From Pseudoscleropodium purum (lineage: Eukaryota > Streptophyta > Bryopsida > Hypnales > Brachytheciaceae): a stretch of DNA of 64,000 bases. The stretch lies in the NCBI GenBank assembly GCA_963969395.1, contig OZ017797.1, forward strand, positions 26,164,001 through 26,228,000, given 5' to 3'. Of this stretch, positions 1 to 10,560 are shown in pieces. A program made the translations under genes and the position numbers. Position 1 is the stretch's first letter; every line of letters begins with the position of its first letter. Below the pieces are notes generated by a model that did not search any database, was not told the origin of the DNA, and worked only from the letters and a program-made list of their open reading frames with translations.

Positions 1-527
1 AAAGCAAAGGTGGACAGGATCAGGCTTTTATGCCTGAAACTAGGATCCAATACAAGTTTGCGTTGCAGGATATTGTACATAATTATCCAACCTCACCATG
101 TACGCAGTATCGTTTAAATAGTAAGAAATATTTGTAAATCACATCATGTTTCTGCTATACTAATAGTACAACCTAAGCGCAACTTGACTAATCCAGTGTA
201 GAAATTGGAAACCTGAGAGGATGCTCCACCAACTTGTCCAGAACGGTCTTCAAAAGTGTATAATGCAAACGACTTTCACATTTGCAACAAAAAGAAAGTC
301 GTCGTGTCTCAATTTCATGCAGGAATTTTAGGATTTGCACTCGCATTTGAGGACAAACGAAGGTTACGCAGATCAGATATGTTCTGAATACACCAATTGC
401 GGTTGTCTTTCTTGGATCTTCAAATGGTTCTGGAAGCGGTCTAATTTCTTGCGTAATCTTCTAAATGCGATCAAAGCAGCAATGGCTAGAATCTGGATTG
501 CTAAAGAGTAAGAACAGTCTCTATACA
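1..527. other. No feature recognised
   Basis: No open frame with recognisable protein similarity was seen. The stretch lies downstream of the minus-strand Bet v1-like gene and may hold its 3' flank. Confidence 0.4.
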
Positions 528-752
528 AATGCTCTCAGCATGGTTCTCAACTGGCTTGGTGCTAGCACATGGAATTGCTTCGACACGATTCTGGACTGTT
601 TCGGTACTCGTACTTCAAATTGTTTCGGTGAGGCTCTCGACCAGTTTGACGCTCACAGTTGGAATTGTCTCGGTAAGACACTCGGCCGCTTCGGAGCTCA
701 AACATGAAATTGTTTCAACAAGACACTTCGCTGATTCAGCACTCGCACTTGA
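528..752. repeat. 45-bp minisatellite, five degenerate units
   Basis: Units begin at 528, 573, 618, 663 and 708, exactly 45 bp apart. The last four share a start near aattg(c/t)(t/c)tcg; the first is more diverged. Because 45 is a multiple of three, the units from 618 onward are read in frame as 15-residue repeats at the C-terminus of the minus-strand Bet v1-like gene. The stop codon at 615-617 falls at the boundary with the next unit. Confidence 0.8.
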
Positions 753-1501
753 ACCACTACGGAATTCCTGCAAGTAAGCTGAAAGAGCTACAATTCTGGG
801 ATGCGCAGTGGCAATAATGTCGAGTGGAGGCGGTGCATTGTCCGGTTCGTAGATGAAGCTCCACTGGCTCCGAGTGGTGTGCTCCAGTAGACCAGGAACC
901 AACTGTATATGGAGTTTGAAATAACTGTATCGCGAATCTCCCTCGAGGTGAAGGTCGAAATGGAGGACATGGTTGACTTCATCGAACAGCTCCGTAGTCA
1001 TCCTCAATGACCGGCCTTCTGCAAATTCTACACATTACACGATCACCGCAATCATCATACCATTCAAAATAGAAAACTCCCAAGAAATTGGCATTCTTCC
1101 AAATGCTCGTTTGGAGTCTCGGATCTATGCCAGTCCTGGTTTTTAGAGCTCTGTGAGTTTTGAATGTTTCAATTTTGGCACTTCGACACATGCCATTTTA
1201 ACGAATATATCCATCACAGCGTTTGTCAAATGTTACAAATGCTATATGAATAAGCGAAAATTTCTCATTCTACTTTCTCACCGTCGCAAAAGCTAATTAT
1301 CAAGAATCCTAGCAAATGCTTACCTGGAGCGAAGACGAATTCGACAATTGTCCCCGCTGCACCATCTCCCTGGATTCTGAGCGCTTTCCTAAAGACGTTA
1401 GGAATTAGTTTCGGCAGCAGAGTCTCGAGTCGCTTAAACGTCTCAAGAAGCTTATCAGGACTGGCAGCTAATATTGATGACTGTTCAGGAAAGATCAGCA
1501 T
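615..1501 (-). CDS. Bet v1-like (PR-10/MLP type) protein with repetitive C-terminal tail
   Basis: Two exons on the minus strand: 1501-1324 and 1018-615, joined in phase 1 by a GT-AG intron (gtaagc donor, ttgcag acceptor), giving about 193 residues. The first exon holds a typical Bet v1 N-terminus: an ASPDKL segment, LLPKLIPNVF, the glycine loop GDGAAGTI, then FAPG at the splice. The second exon continues with LHLEGDSRY, QLVPG and WSFIYEP. Members of this fold bind hydrophobic ligands in a cavity; no ligand can be named. Exon 1 is exactly as long (178 nt) as exon 1 of the two-domain Bet v1 gene at 17-18 kb and uses the same intron site. I chose ATG at 1501; the frame stays open further upstream but only to a TTG. 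The tail after SAYLQEF is unlike the family and derives from the 45-bp minisatellite. Recognition is good; expression and exact 3' end are uncertain. Confidence 0.65.
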
Positions 1502-1538
1502 GGCGAAGTCTCGATTTTGACTCCTAAGCAGATTCAAA

Positions 1539-4430
1539 CACTAAAATCCAAAATCGAGCAAATAGTAGTCGCTACTGTGAATTCACGGTGAGGAACCTTG
1601 AATTCCACGGATGCCATGAAAGCTTCAGAAGGTACGAGAACGTTCTTGCTTTCTTTCTCAGCGTCAAGTGAACCTCAATTTCCAACGACATTCAATTATA
1701 TCCAAGTCAGAGGTTACAGCTCTAAGAACACAGGATGTTGAAAGAACAAAAAATTTAACAGAAAACTAGAATGCATAAGCGCTGTCCAGAAATCTCGATC
1801 GTGGATTACTCGACCGCTCCTCTTAGCAAGACACGAAGCCACAAGAAACGAGTGCAGTGATTCGCACTCCCATGGAAACTCTCTAACCGAAAGACCGCTT
1901 AATTCACGCCGCGATGGAGTTCTTCTTCGTGTTCCAAATTATAACCAAACGAGGGACATGCGAGTATGCGACCATCTGCAGCTCTAGTTTGGTACCCTAG
2001 GCACCACTTTATGCCGTTTGAATCTCCCCGAACGAATCTCCGCAACCAATCCCCGTTGCGTTTCCCCCGCGTGGCCGGGTCGCATGACTTGAACGAATTC
2101 GAGAAAGTAAATGAGGGACGCGATGTTCCTTCCATATTTGGATTTTCGGCTTCCATGCAAACTTCTTGTGTCATGTGGGATGGGCTGCGCCACTACAGCC
2201 TTTGCAGGATAGCCGTACAATATTCGTGGTACGCATGCAAATAATGGCGTCTCGCTTTCTCAAAGTTGCAGGCTCCATTTCGACGACCTTCTCTTAATAA
2301 TGATGCCGCAGGCATGCTTGGACCGGTGCACCTAAACCTCGTTAATCCTTTAGCCCACGCGGAGTCGGCGCTTCTACAGCCCGTGACATTATGTAACAAA
2401 ACTAGTGATGCTCCCGAATGTGCTGAAAGAACGGAGCTAAGAACGGAGCAATGGTCCCTAAACCTTAAAATCGCTTTTGAATGCGCAATAATTTCATGAA
2501 GTCCTTGTGGGACTTGTAGCCAGAGAAGAATCTAGACATAAGATCTTCATTTTTGCAAGTTTTCTTTTTCTAGTCATCCCTACCTGAGTTGATAAAGAAC
2601 CTTGCTCAAATTTCATGAAGAGATGTATGACCAAGCTAGTTGCATTGCTAAAGAATAGACTGAAATCGTTTTTCAACATCTTTGAATGTACGTAATTTGT
2701 TTATTTGTAGCTCTTGTAGAATTATTAATATACGATTTTAGTAACATTGATTTTATGAGTGGCACCTAATTTTGCAACTCACTAATAGGATAAATCAACA
2801 ATTTTGATACTTGTATTTTACAAAAATAGAATTAAGCATCACTACAAGAGAAAGGAATGTTTTGAATGAGTTTCTAAGTATAGTCCTAGACATGAGATTA
2901 TAAGTAATGATCTTTGAGGAGATTTTCAAGAAAAATTTACTAGAAATATAATTTTGTTCACAATAGGTTTACTCCCATTTGGTATGGAATGGGGTAGTTT
3001 ACCTTATATAATGATGCTATGCAAGTTCTAGCTCTTCCATCGGAAGGGGAGAAATCCAAAATGTCCATCTATGGAATTTTCAAAGAACTCTGGAGACAAT
3101 CCATGTTTAGTGATGATAGAATGGGATGGAATTTGCAATGGATACAAAAAGGACATTTATTCAACATGAAATAACATTTTTAGTTAAAAAAAAATCCTTC
3201 AAAAAGAATTGGAATAATATATATAATGAAAATCTTCTAAAATCACCATGACAAGAATCTAATATTATAAACTTAAAGAAAAAATATCTTGTGAAAATCA
3301 CAAAAATTCAATCTACACTTGATTTTGGAAGGGATTTTAATTTTTAAATTTAAATTTTATTGAAAAATATTGGTTTGTAATCTTATATTCCAATTGATTT
3401 CATTTTATAGATATGATCTATGGATCATATTTCACAACTATTGCTTAAGAATCATCATTCAATTATTATTCTTAGTTTCATTTTATCTACTTCTTCACAA
3501 CTTGGAATTTTCAACTACTTTGTGGTCCCTGTCTCTTGGAGGGGTTAAAAGATGAAAATATAAATGACATGCAATCAATCTTGTGAAATTTAGATTTAAA
3601 TATATGGAGCTTCCAATTGCATCATCTCATTAAATTTTTGGATAATTTTAGAGATTTAGAATGAAAGAGAAACAATATTTGTTAGGTATTTGTTTCTTGG
3701 TTTAAATCAAACACCTATAAAAGGATGTAGTCTAATATATTTCTCAATTCAATTTGCCCTTCTAAACCACATTTCATTTTCAGTTTTAGAGCCTTTGCAA
3801 GAAACACTTGTCCATTTTTTGTCCCTTAGTGCCTTGGAATAGGTGGTCTTTTGCTTATAACTTTTTTGTCATATGTCCGTTTTCTATGAAATTTGAAATA
3901 AATATGCATGTGGTTTAAAAAACAAAAAAGTTTCAAAAAATTACCATGTCAAGAGAACCTCATTTCAAATCCATTCCAACCAATCTTATTAAAATATATA
4001 TATATTTTGCTTAAAATTGAATTTACAAGGAATTTTGAAATTTTCTTTTGAAATTTTCTAAAAAAATATTGGTGATAGCATTGGTTAATCTAACCAAATG
4101 GATGGCCAGAATCTAAAACTCAAAATTTACAAATTTTATTTGTATATCAATTCCAAAATGTTCTTCCAAATATTTCTTTATGATGATTCTTCCTAAATCA
4201 CCAATTCTAGAAAAGGACCTCAACATTTAGGGGTTAAGGTATAGAAATTAAGTATAGTGTTCTTGTAAAATTAAACCAATTAAATTAAGGTTACCTTTTA
4301 AGGGCTAATACATGTATAGGGAATCAAGCCAATGATACAAAATTATATCATAATTAGAAGTGTGGTTTTTTAGTCAACATGAAGCATACTTTGCATTGAA
4401 ATAAATCTTCTTTTTCATATTCTAGGTAGA
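1539..4430. other. Intergenic, AT-rich beyond 2.7 kb
   Basis: The part to about 2.5 kb is of mixed composition and may be the upstream region of the Bet v1-like gene. Open frames there on both strands match nothing I recognise. Beyond that the sequence is strongly AT-rich. A segment near 3150-3450 resembles tracts at 20.5-20.75, 22.55-22.8 and (inverted) 36.6-36.85 kb, so it is probably a decayed dispersed repeat. Confidence 0.5.
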
Positions 4431-4435
4431 ACTTT

Positions 4436-4655
4436 CATACAACTTTGAATTTTTTTTTACTTTAATTTTTTTTTAACTTTGAATTTCTTATACTTGTGTT
4501 TGTAATTTTAAATTTCTTTTACTTTCATTTATAACTTTGAATTTCTTTTACTTTTGCTTGTATTTTAAATTTCTTTTACTTTCATTTGTTTGAATTCCTT
4601 TTACTTTTATTTGTTTATTTTTTTGAAATTTCTTTTACTTTTGCTTGTTACTTGG
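4436..4655. repeat. Degenerate short tandem repeat, about 28-30 bp period
   Basis: Repeated variants of a unit like tttgaatttcttttactt followed by ttcatttgt or ttgcttgt occur about seven times. It lies just upstream of the small gene at 4957 and is extremely T-rich on the plus strand. Confidence 0.6.
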
Positions 4656-4956
4656 AATGGGTCTTTTACTTTAGTTGAGGTTTTCAATAAATATCAACCC
4701 CCCTCCAACTGAAGGTGCCATTCAGTTCATTCTTGACTGCAGTCACAGGCAGGACTCAGCAGGAGTTGTACGTCAGGACTTGTATGTGTACACCGAATCA
4801 AATCACTTGCATCATCAGTAACTGCAATCATTTACTGCAGACTATTCTAGCTTCAGAGCCATTGCCACTGTCCGTCAAACGGGTTGCAATCTCTCGCGCT
4901 TTCAAACAGTGTCAATAGCCATTGATAGTTTCCGTTCACCTTTAGCATAAACTTTT

Positions 4957-5424
4957 ATGGCGACCTCGGTCTTCCAAAGATTGGGTCCGAATTGTAGTGT
5001 TCAACGTCGCCGTGATTTCCGCCAAGCCAACAATTCAATGTGTGGAACAGTCAGGACCTCAGTCTTCCAAAGATTGGGTCCCAATGCCAACAATTCAACG
5101 TATCAAGCGGCTACTCCCAATGTTGCTCCAAAACCACGCAATGGTGGTCGATCGTGGAGACGTGCCTCCGTGCAAGACCAACAACAACAACTCGATCTGC
5201 ATCCGGTCCGCACTCTAGTTGCGGTTGAGAAGAAACCTGCACTGCTTCCCGGATTAGGCGGTCAATGTTTAGCAAACCATCCACAAGAGGAAGAGTCAAT
5301 GACTATGGAGGAGGCTCTTGCGAGCCTTGATCAGTTTAGTGCTCCCCTGGATCTACAATACGAAGATGAATGGGAGGCAATGAATGAAGCTACTCCGATG
5401 GAAATAGACTCATTCGGCATGTAA
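4957..5424 (+). CDS. Small protein with duplicated SVFQRLGPN motif, function unknown
   Basis: A 155-residue frame starts at an ATG and ends with TAA; a possible polyadenylation signal (aataaa) follows at about 5441. The motif TSVFQRLGPN occurs at residues 3-12 and again at 34-43, the result of an in-frame 93-bp duplication. The middle is basic and glutamine-rich (run of QQQQ). The C-terminal third is acidic, containing TMEEALASLDQF and ending PMEIDSFGM. A basic front with an acidic tail would suit a nuclear nucleic-acid-associated protein, but that is inference; I do not recognise the family. The GC content is well above the surrounding DNA, which supports a real coding exon. It could instead be the last exon of a longer gene. 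Confidence 0.5.
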   Translation: MATSVFQRLGPNCSVQRRRDFRQANNSMCGTVRTSVFQRLGPNANNSTYQAATPNVAPKPRNGGRSWRRASVQDQQQQLDLHPVRTLVAVEKKPALLPGLGGQCLANHPQEEESMTMEEALASLDQFSAPLDLQYEDEWEAMNEATPMEIDSFGM

Positions 5425-5464
5425 TTCTCAGTAGTACTCGTAAATAAATTCCATAGTTAGTCCG

Positions 5465-5465
<1 letters not shown>

Positions 5466-5552
<87 letters not shown>
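5466..5552. repeat. (AT)n microsatellite followed by (ATGT)n
   Basis: An almost uninterrupted AT dinucleotide run of about 75 bp ends in a few ATGT units. It lies about 40 bp past the stop codon of the preceding gene. Confidence 0.95.
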
Positions 5553-7062
5553 GAATAGAATCGCTCGGACTCTAGCTAGTTTGAAATTGGGTTAGCAATA
5601 ATAGTGGTTCATTCATTGATGCAAAGAAGCATTTGAATGTGTGATTAATTGAAAAATCTAAACAATTCAGTTACCGTAATTTTTTCTCTCTTTGTGTCCA
5701 TGTACTACTGTCAAGATCTTGTTGAAATTGTATGAATTATTTTGTGGTATGAATGTGTAAGTCGTATGAACATGCACTTGCTGTGAAATGAATTGCTCAC
5801 ATGCCTCTGTCTTGCAAGTCCGTCCTCCACCAGTGTCCAGTGATGATCGAATAGGATACACCACGATACACCAAGAATGGGATTTGGACAAAAAAAACAA
5901 AAAACAGACATTGTTTCCAATTTTCCAATTTTGGATTTCTCCCAAGTGCAAGTACTGTCAATATGAATTCGATCTGAAGAGATCTATTTGTTTTCTGCTT
6001 CGCTTCATGCCTTTGGATGCTCAAGAGCTTCACTTTGTGTAACTAGGTTAGGCAGTCACTTTAATTGCAATGCCCAAATTGATGGCTCCAATACTAGCTT
6101 AGCTCCTTTTTCGAATGTGCACTAAGAAGAAGTGAGCATTTAATTTTACAACATGTACAGTCTATTGACGCAGTGACATCACACATGAGAAGAATTTTAA
6201 GTACAAACTGCTCATGAGAAAAATTATTAAGCAGAAGGTATGTGATAGAGGAAAAAAAAAAATCATTAATAACTCTAAGGTGGAATGAAAGCACACCATT
6301 TCCATTGGTGAGATTGTTTTAACAATCAATATGAACTAGACAGAACTTTGTGTTTTGAAAAAATGTGAAAATCCATCTCTTTCATCAATCAATCTTATAT
6401 CAATGTTATTCTTTCAAAAAAGTGCTTTGATTGTCTCCAAAACAAGATTCTCCGTAACTTTTACATCATAAATCCAAATAGAATGAATCAAAGCTTTCTA
6501 TGTATGACAAAAATTATACAATCTATGAAAAAAAAATATTATTTTATTTTTTTCATGTCTAGATTTTTGTGGATTTATTTTTTACCTATTGAGTTTAGTT
6601 TTGAGCTTCTTGTGGTATAATTTTGCTCTCAGGCACCAACTGAAATTTTAAAAAATATTTATAATCCTTGAAAGCTAATGAATTTTTTATGGGACCTCTA
6701 GAAGAGGCTTACGTCCCAATGCAAGGAACATCGACGTTTTCCCGAAGGTTGTAGGGGGAACGTGAGGGGAACATGTCTATATTGATGTGGAACTAGTTGC
6801 TTGCTTGGCTCTTGATTCTATCAAAGTGACCATGGTTTTTCCTGATCCACATTTCAGTAAGTTTGTTTTAATCTACTCCACTATCCTTTGATAGCCTTAA
6901 AATTCCATTGTGGCATACATTCGTATTGCTTTATTGGATTCTACTTTGGGCAATTTTTGAATTTTATTTGTAATATTACAGAATACTCTCCCATGGAGTA
7001 ATAGTTGTATATATTTACTTGTGCTTGGCTTGCAGTGTCCCATTTGTTTACTCTTGAGAAAA
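5553..7062. other. Intergenic, no supported gene
   Basis: Short open frames around 5.7-6.0 kb lie on both strands and overlap each other, with no recognisable similarity. The rest is AT-rich. Confidence 0.5.
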
Positions 7063-7437
7063 GGTAGAAGTACCTATTTCACATAACTTAAGCATTTTAG
7101 ACTGGATGATGTAGGAAAGTCATGGGGAACTGAATTTAGAATGTGCAAAAAATAAGGTTGTAGAAGAATGCCAAAGAAACAAGATTTTTTCTCCAAAAAT
7201 GAATATTTTATTGAATATAGAAGTAGATTTTGCACACAAGCTCGTTTTAGTTTTGTAGAATTACCTATTGTGGTTAGCTTTGGCACTTCTCCCTAGGTCA
7301 AGAGGAAAGAGAGATGAGTGGATGAGAACGTACAAACCAAAAACCTTTTTCAATGACCATTGCATCCAATTATTGTCTACAATAAATTAGCCTACGAAAC
7401 AATTACATGGGGCTTGTCTGAAATAGGTACTTCTACC
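7063..7437. mobile_element. MITE-like element with 19-bp perfect terminal inverted repeats
   Basis: The ends ggtagaagtacctatttca (7063-7081) and its exact reverse complement (7419-7437) bracket 375 bp of AT-rich sequence without a plausible protein. No target-site duplication was clear by eye, so the superfamily cannot be assigned. Confidence 0.6.
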
Positions 7438-9380
7438 ATAACTTCATTCTACAAAAAGTACTATGGGGGCAAAGGCGTCAATATTATTTAAGGGAACATC
7501 CATTATTGCTTTTGAGAAAGATGACTAGGGCAACCTTAACTTTCCACTTGTTCTACACCTTTGGGAGTTGTTAGAGTTTACAATTTCAGCCACCTACTTC
7601 TGCTATTTATTTCCAAGTCCAATATCATGCAATGTTGAGCCCTATAATTGTGTCTCACAATACCAGCATCCTTGTTGAGATTTCAAGTTGCGTTGCCCAA
7701 ATTACTACCATTTTTGGAGTGAACATTTTGGATTCTGAAACCTGCTAATATTTACTACCTCTCTTCATGCTAGCAACAAGTGTCACAAAAATCAGCAACT
7801 TCAACTCTTCTTACAAGCCTCATAGACAAGCCTCAACACCTCAACCCTTGCTTAAATCTGTAATTACTAAAGAAAAAGAAACCTACTGTGCAAGTGTTTC
7901 CCTAATTTTTTTTATCTATATTATAGATTTTGAGCATGCAATATACAATTTTGTAGGTAATTCCCTAAGGCCCACACTCCTTGTTATTTATTAAATTCTT
8001 TTACCCTAAGGTAATGTCCCCCTTATCTTTTTAATTTGTTAATTTAAACTATTAATCTATTTATTTTTAATATCAAATCATAAATGTCTTCTAATGTTCT
8101 ATAACATCTAAATTAAAATGTTTTAAAAATAAATTTTTAACTACATAAACATTTCTAAGTCATTTGAAAATCTTCAAAATTTTTTGACTAGGTTGTAAGT
8201 AGATGCTGGTACTTCCCGGACATTAGCAGCCACCCCTTTAAGCGCAAGCATGTCCTACTCTTGTTTTGTCTCAATAGTTGTGGAGACTTGAACGCGTCAA
8301 TGGCTGCGCTATTGCAATTTCAATGGAAGATTTTTTTTTCTCACACTCATTGTATCAATGAATCTGAATTCATAGGAATTGAATTGAAAAGAAATTTAGA
8401 GCCCACCATATTTGAAGGATGTGGTCACTTACAAGAGCCCGAAGGTTGTTCAAAGATTAATCATATCCTAGGTACACAACTCTTGTATTATGCACAAGGG
8501 TCATCAACATTAAAAAAGCTTAGAGGATGGCATTGGTAAAAATATATCAAATTTAGGTGAACCCTATAAATTGAATGTAAAAAATGTTGGGTTCCATACA
8601 TATTAGAAAAAAAACTTACAACATATATAAAGAATTGAAACACCTATGCATAGTTTAAAAAAATTTATACAAAAACTTCTCTTCAATTAAAATTAAAATT
8701 TTAAATTAGAAAGCCTTGAAAGTTGAGTAGCTCAACTTATGATACATGTATTAAAAAAACTCATGTAATTATTTTTTTAATGCTATTATTGTCCTCAAAA
8801 ATACTCATCTCATATATATAATTACAGTTTTGAACTCCTTGTTGAAAGGGCTATAAGGATTTTCTACATTAAAACAAATTATATCCCTTGAGATTGGACT
8901 AAAATGCATTATAAGTCATTTTCACTAGGGCCATATATATAATATGGGAATTGCATCCTTAGGAGCAAATCTTGCAAAAAGCACAAATTAAAGAAATCCT
9001 AGAATTTCACATGGAAGTGTGCAATAGTCACAAGAATAGAATCAAAATTGTTGGCCGGCAAAATTTTTAGAAGAGCCTCATGAAAAGGGGGGAGGGAGAT
9101 TGAGAAGCTTCCAACTTCCAGAAACCTATTTTTAACATTGGACTTGAACTTGTTGGTTGCTTTCAGTTTGACAACAAGGCAAAGCTACTCCTCAATTGTA
9201 GTTCCTCCTTCCTCACATCCAAGTGAAGGCATTGTGAAAAGCAGAAGTCACTCCCCAATTCCTACCCTCAAAAACAACATGAAAATCTATTTTCAATTTC
9301 AACACAACAATGGAATTTCACTCTTATTCGATGTGCACAAACAATCTTCCCACTAATAGAAACAAGGGCCGTGTAGACTT
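7438..9380. other. Intergenic, AT-rich
   Basis: Nothing recognisable was found. Small open frames near 7.8, 8.3 and 9.1 kb lack similarity and typical coding composition. Confidence 0.5.
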
Positions 9381-9638
9381 AAGGAAAATGACGCATGAGG
9401 GAAGACCCACATGACGAATCTTCTCGGAGTCATTTCCCTTGTTTCCACTTTCCACTTGTGTTCCTCATGGATTTCCATGGTTCACGACTTCGCGGCCAGC
9501 CTTTGCGGAAACAGAGGACAGTACATGTACTGCAAGTAAGGTATGGCATGGGACGGAGAGGACATGGTGTAGTAAGATGAGCAAGTACTGTTCTGTGTTT
9601 GAAAATTGCATTGAAGAAGTCGCAGAAGAAATCTATAG

Positions 9639-9660
9639 TCTCTCTCTCTCTCTCTCTCTG
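9639..9660. repeat. (TC)n microsatellite in the region upstream of the TIR-NBS-LRR gene
   Basis: An uninterrupted run of TC dinucleotides. Plant promoters and 5' untranslated regions often carry CT tracts, and this one is about 0.9 kb upstream of the first ATG of the receptor gene. Confidence 0.85.
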
Positions 9661-10027
9661 CTTTCATTTGAATGCTTAGCGAGTCTGTTCCAAGTTTGGC
9701 TGTGGACGGAGGGGAACCTTGGTCGCGTCCTGAGTTCTTGCTAGTGGTTTCAATTTTTACCAGATCGTGGCGCAGTAATTAACAATTGTAGGTTGTGATT
9801 GTGCAAGACGACGGCAATGTCTGTGTCTCGAGCATTCCGAAGCCGGAGCCGTACTTTAGCGGGTTCCTGAACTATGTAGCAACCAATGAGCTCACGAGCC
9901 TGTGCGTGTTTTGGGAGTCTTCGATTTCGTTTGTGCGTGTATGGGAGTTTCCGAGTGCAACTTGTAGGTTTCAGAGAATTTCAAGGGTTGTGATGTTGTT
10001 CTTGTTCTTGTGTACGTTGGCATTGAT

Positions 10028-10560
10028 TGGATGATTTTCACTAACGTTGTTCCGAGCGTGTGATTGAGGTTGACCTGATCTTTCTTGGCAAGCATTTCTC
10101 TTGAGTGAGTTTGTGCTAGTGAAATTAGTGCACATAGAAGTGAGGAACACAGCTCTGACCTCGTTGGAGACGTATTGAGAACATAGAAAGGTAAACATGG
10201 AGTCAAGTTGTGAGTGCTTTTCACTAATCTTGTTTGCCCGATTTTCTCTTTCCTGGCAACTTTTTCTCTAGAGCAAATTTGACTCTAGTGGAATTGTAAC
10301 AAGGAACATTGCCCGTAAGAGAGTTTGAAAATGTAGACGGGCAAACATGGAATGCTGTAGGTGAATTTCTCTTAACTTGTTTAGAATCATTTATTGAGGT
10401 CAGTGGCTCTTGTCCTTCATGGCAAGTTCTTCCCCAGTAAGAGCAAATTTGCCACTACGCTGAGTAGTGAAAATTTGTGCAATATATGCACATCTAGAAT
10501 TCAGGAGTATTTCTCTGACAGAACACAGGATGGCAAACATGGAGTCTTGTGAGTGTTTTT
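10028..10560. repeat. Three degenerate tandem units of about 145-190 bp upstream of and into the receptor gene
   Basis: Recurrent landmarks are a ttttcactaa-like start (10032, 10217, 10361), then a c(t/a)tggcaa segment, an agcaaattt(g)-like segment, gaacacag or gaacattg, and finally acatgga. The third unit runs into the first candidate start codon, where the phrase gcaaacatggagtc resembles gtaaacatggagtc of the first unit. Identity is moderate, so the units are old. Confidence 0.55.

Noticed and set aside
1899..2244. Overlapping frames on both strands near 2 kb
   Set aside because: Frames of similar length lie on opposite strands and none is recognisable; more likely upstream regulatory DNA.
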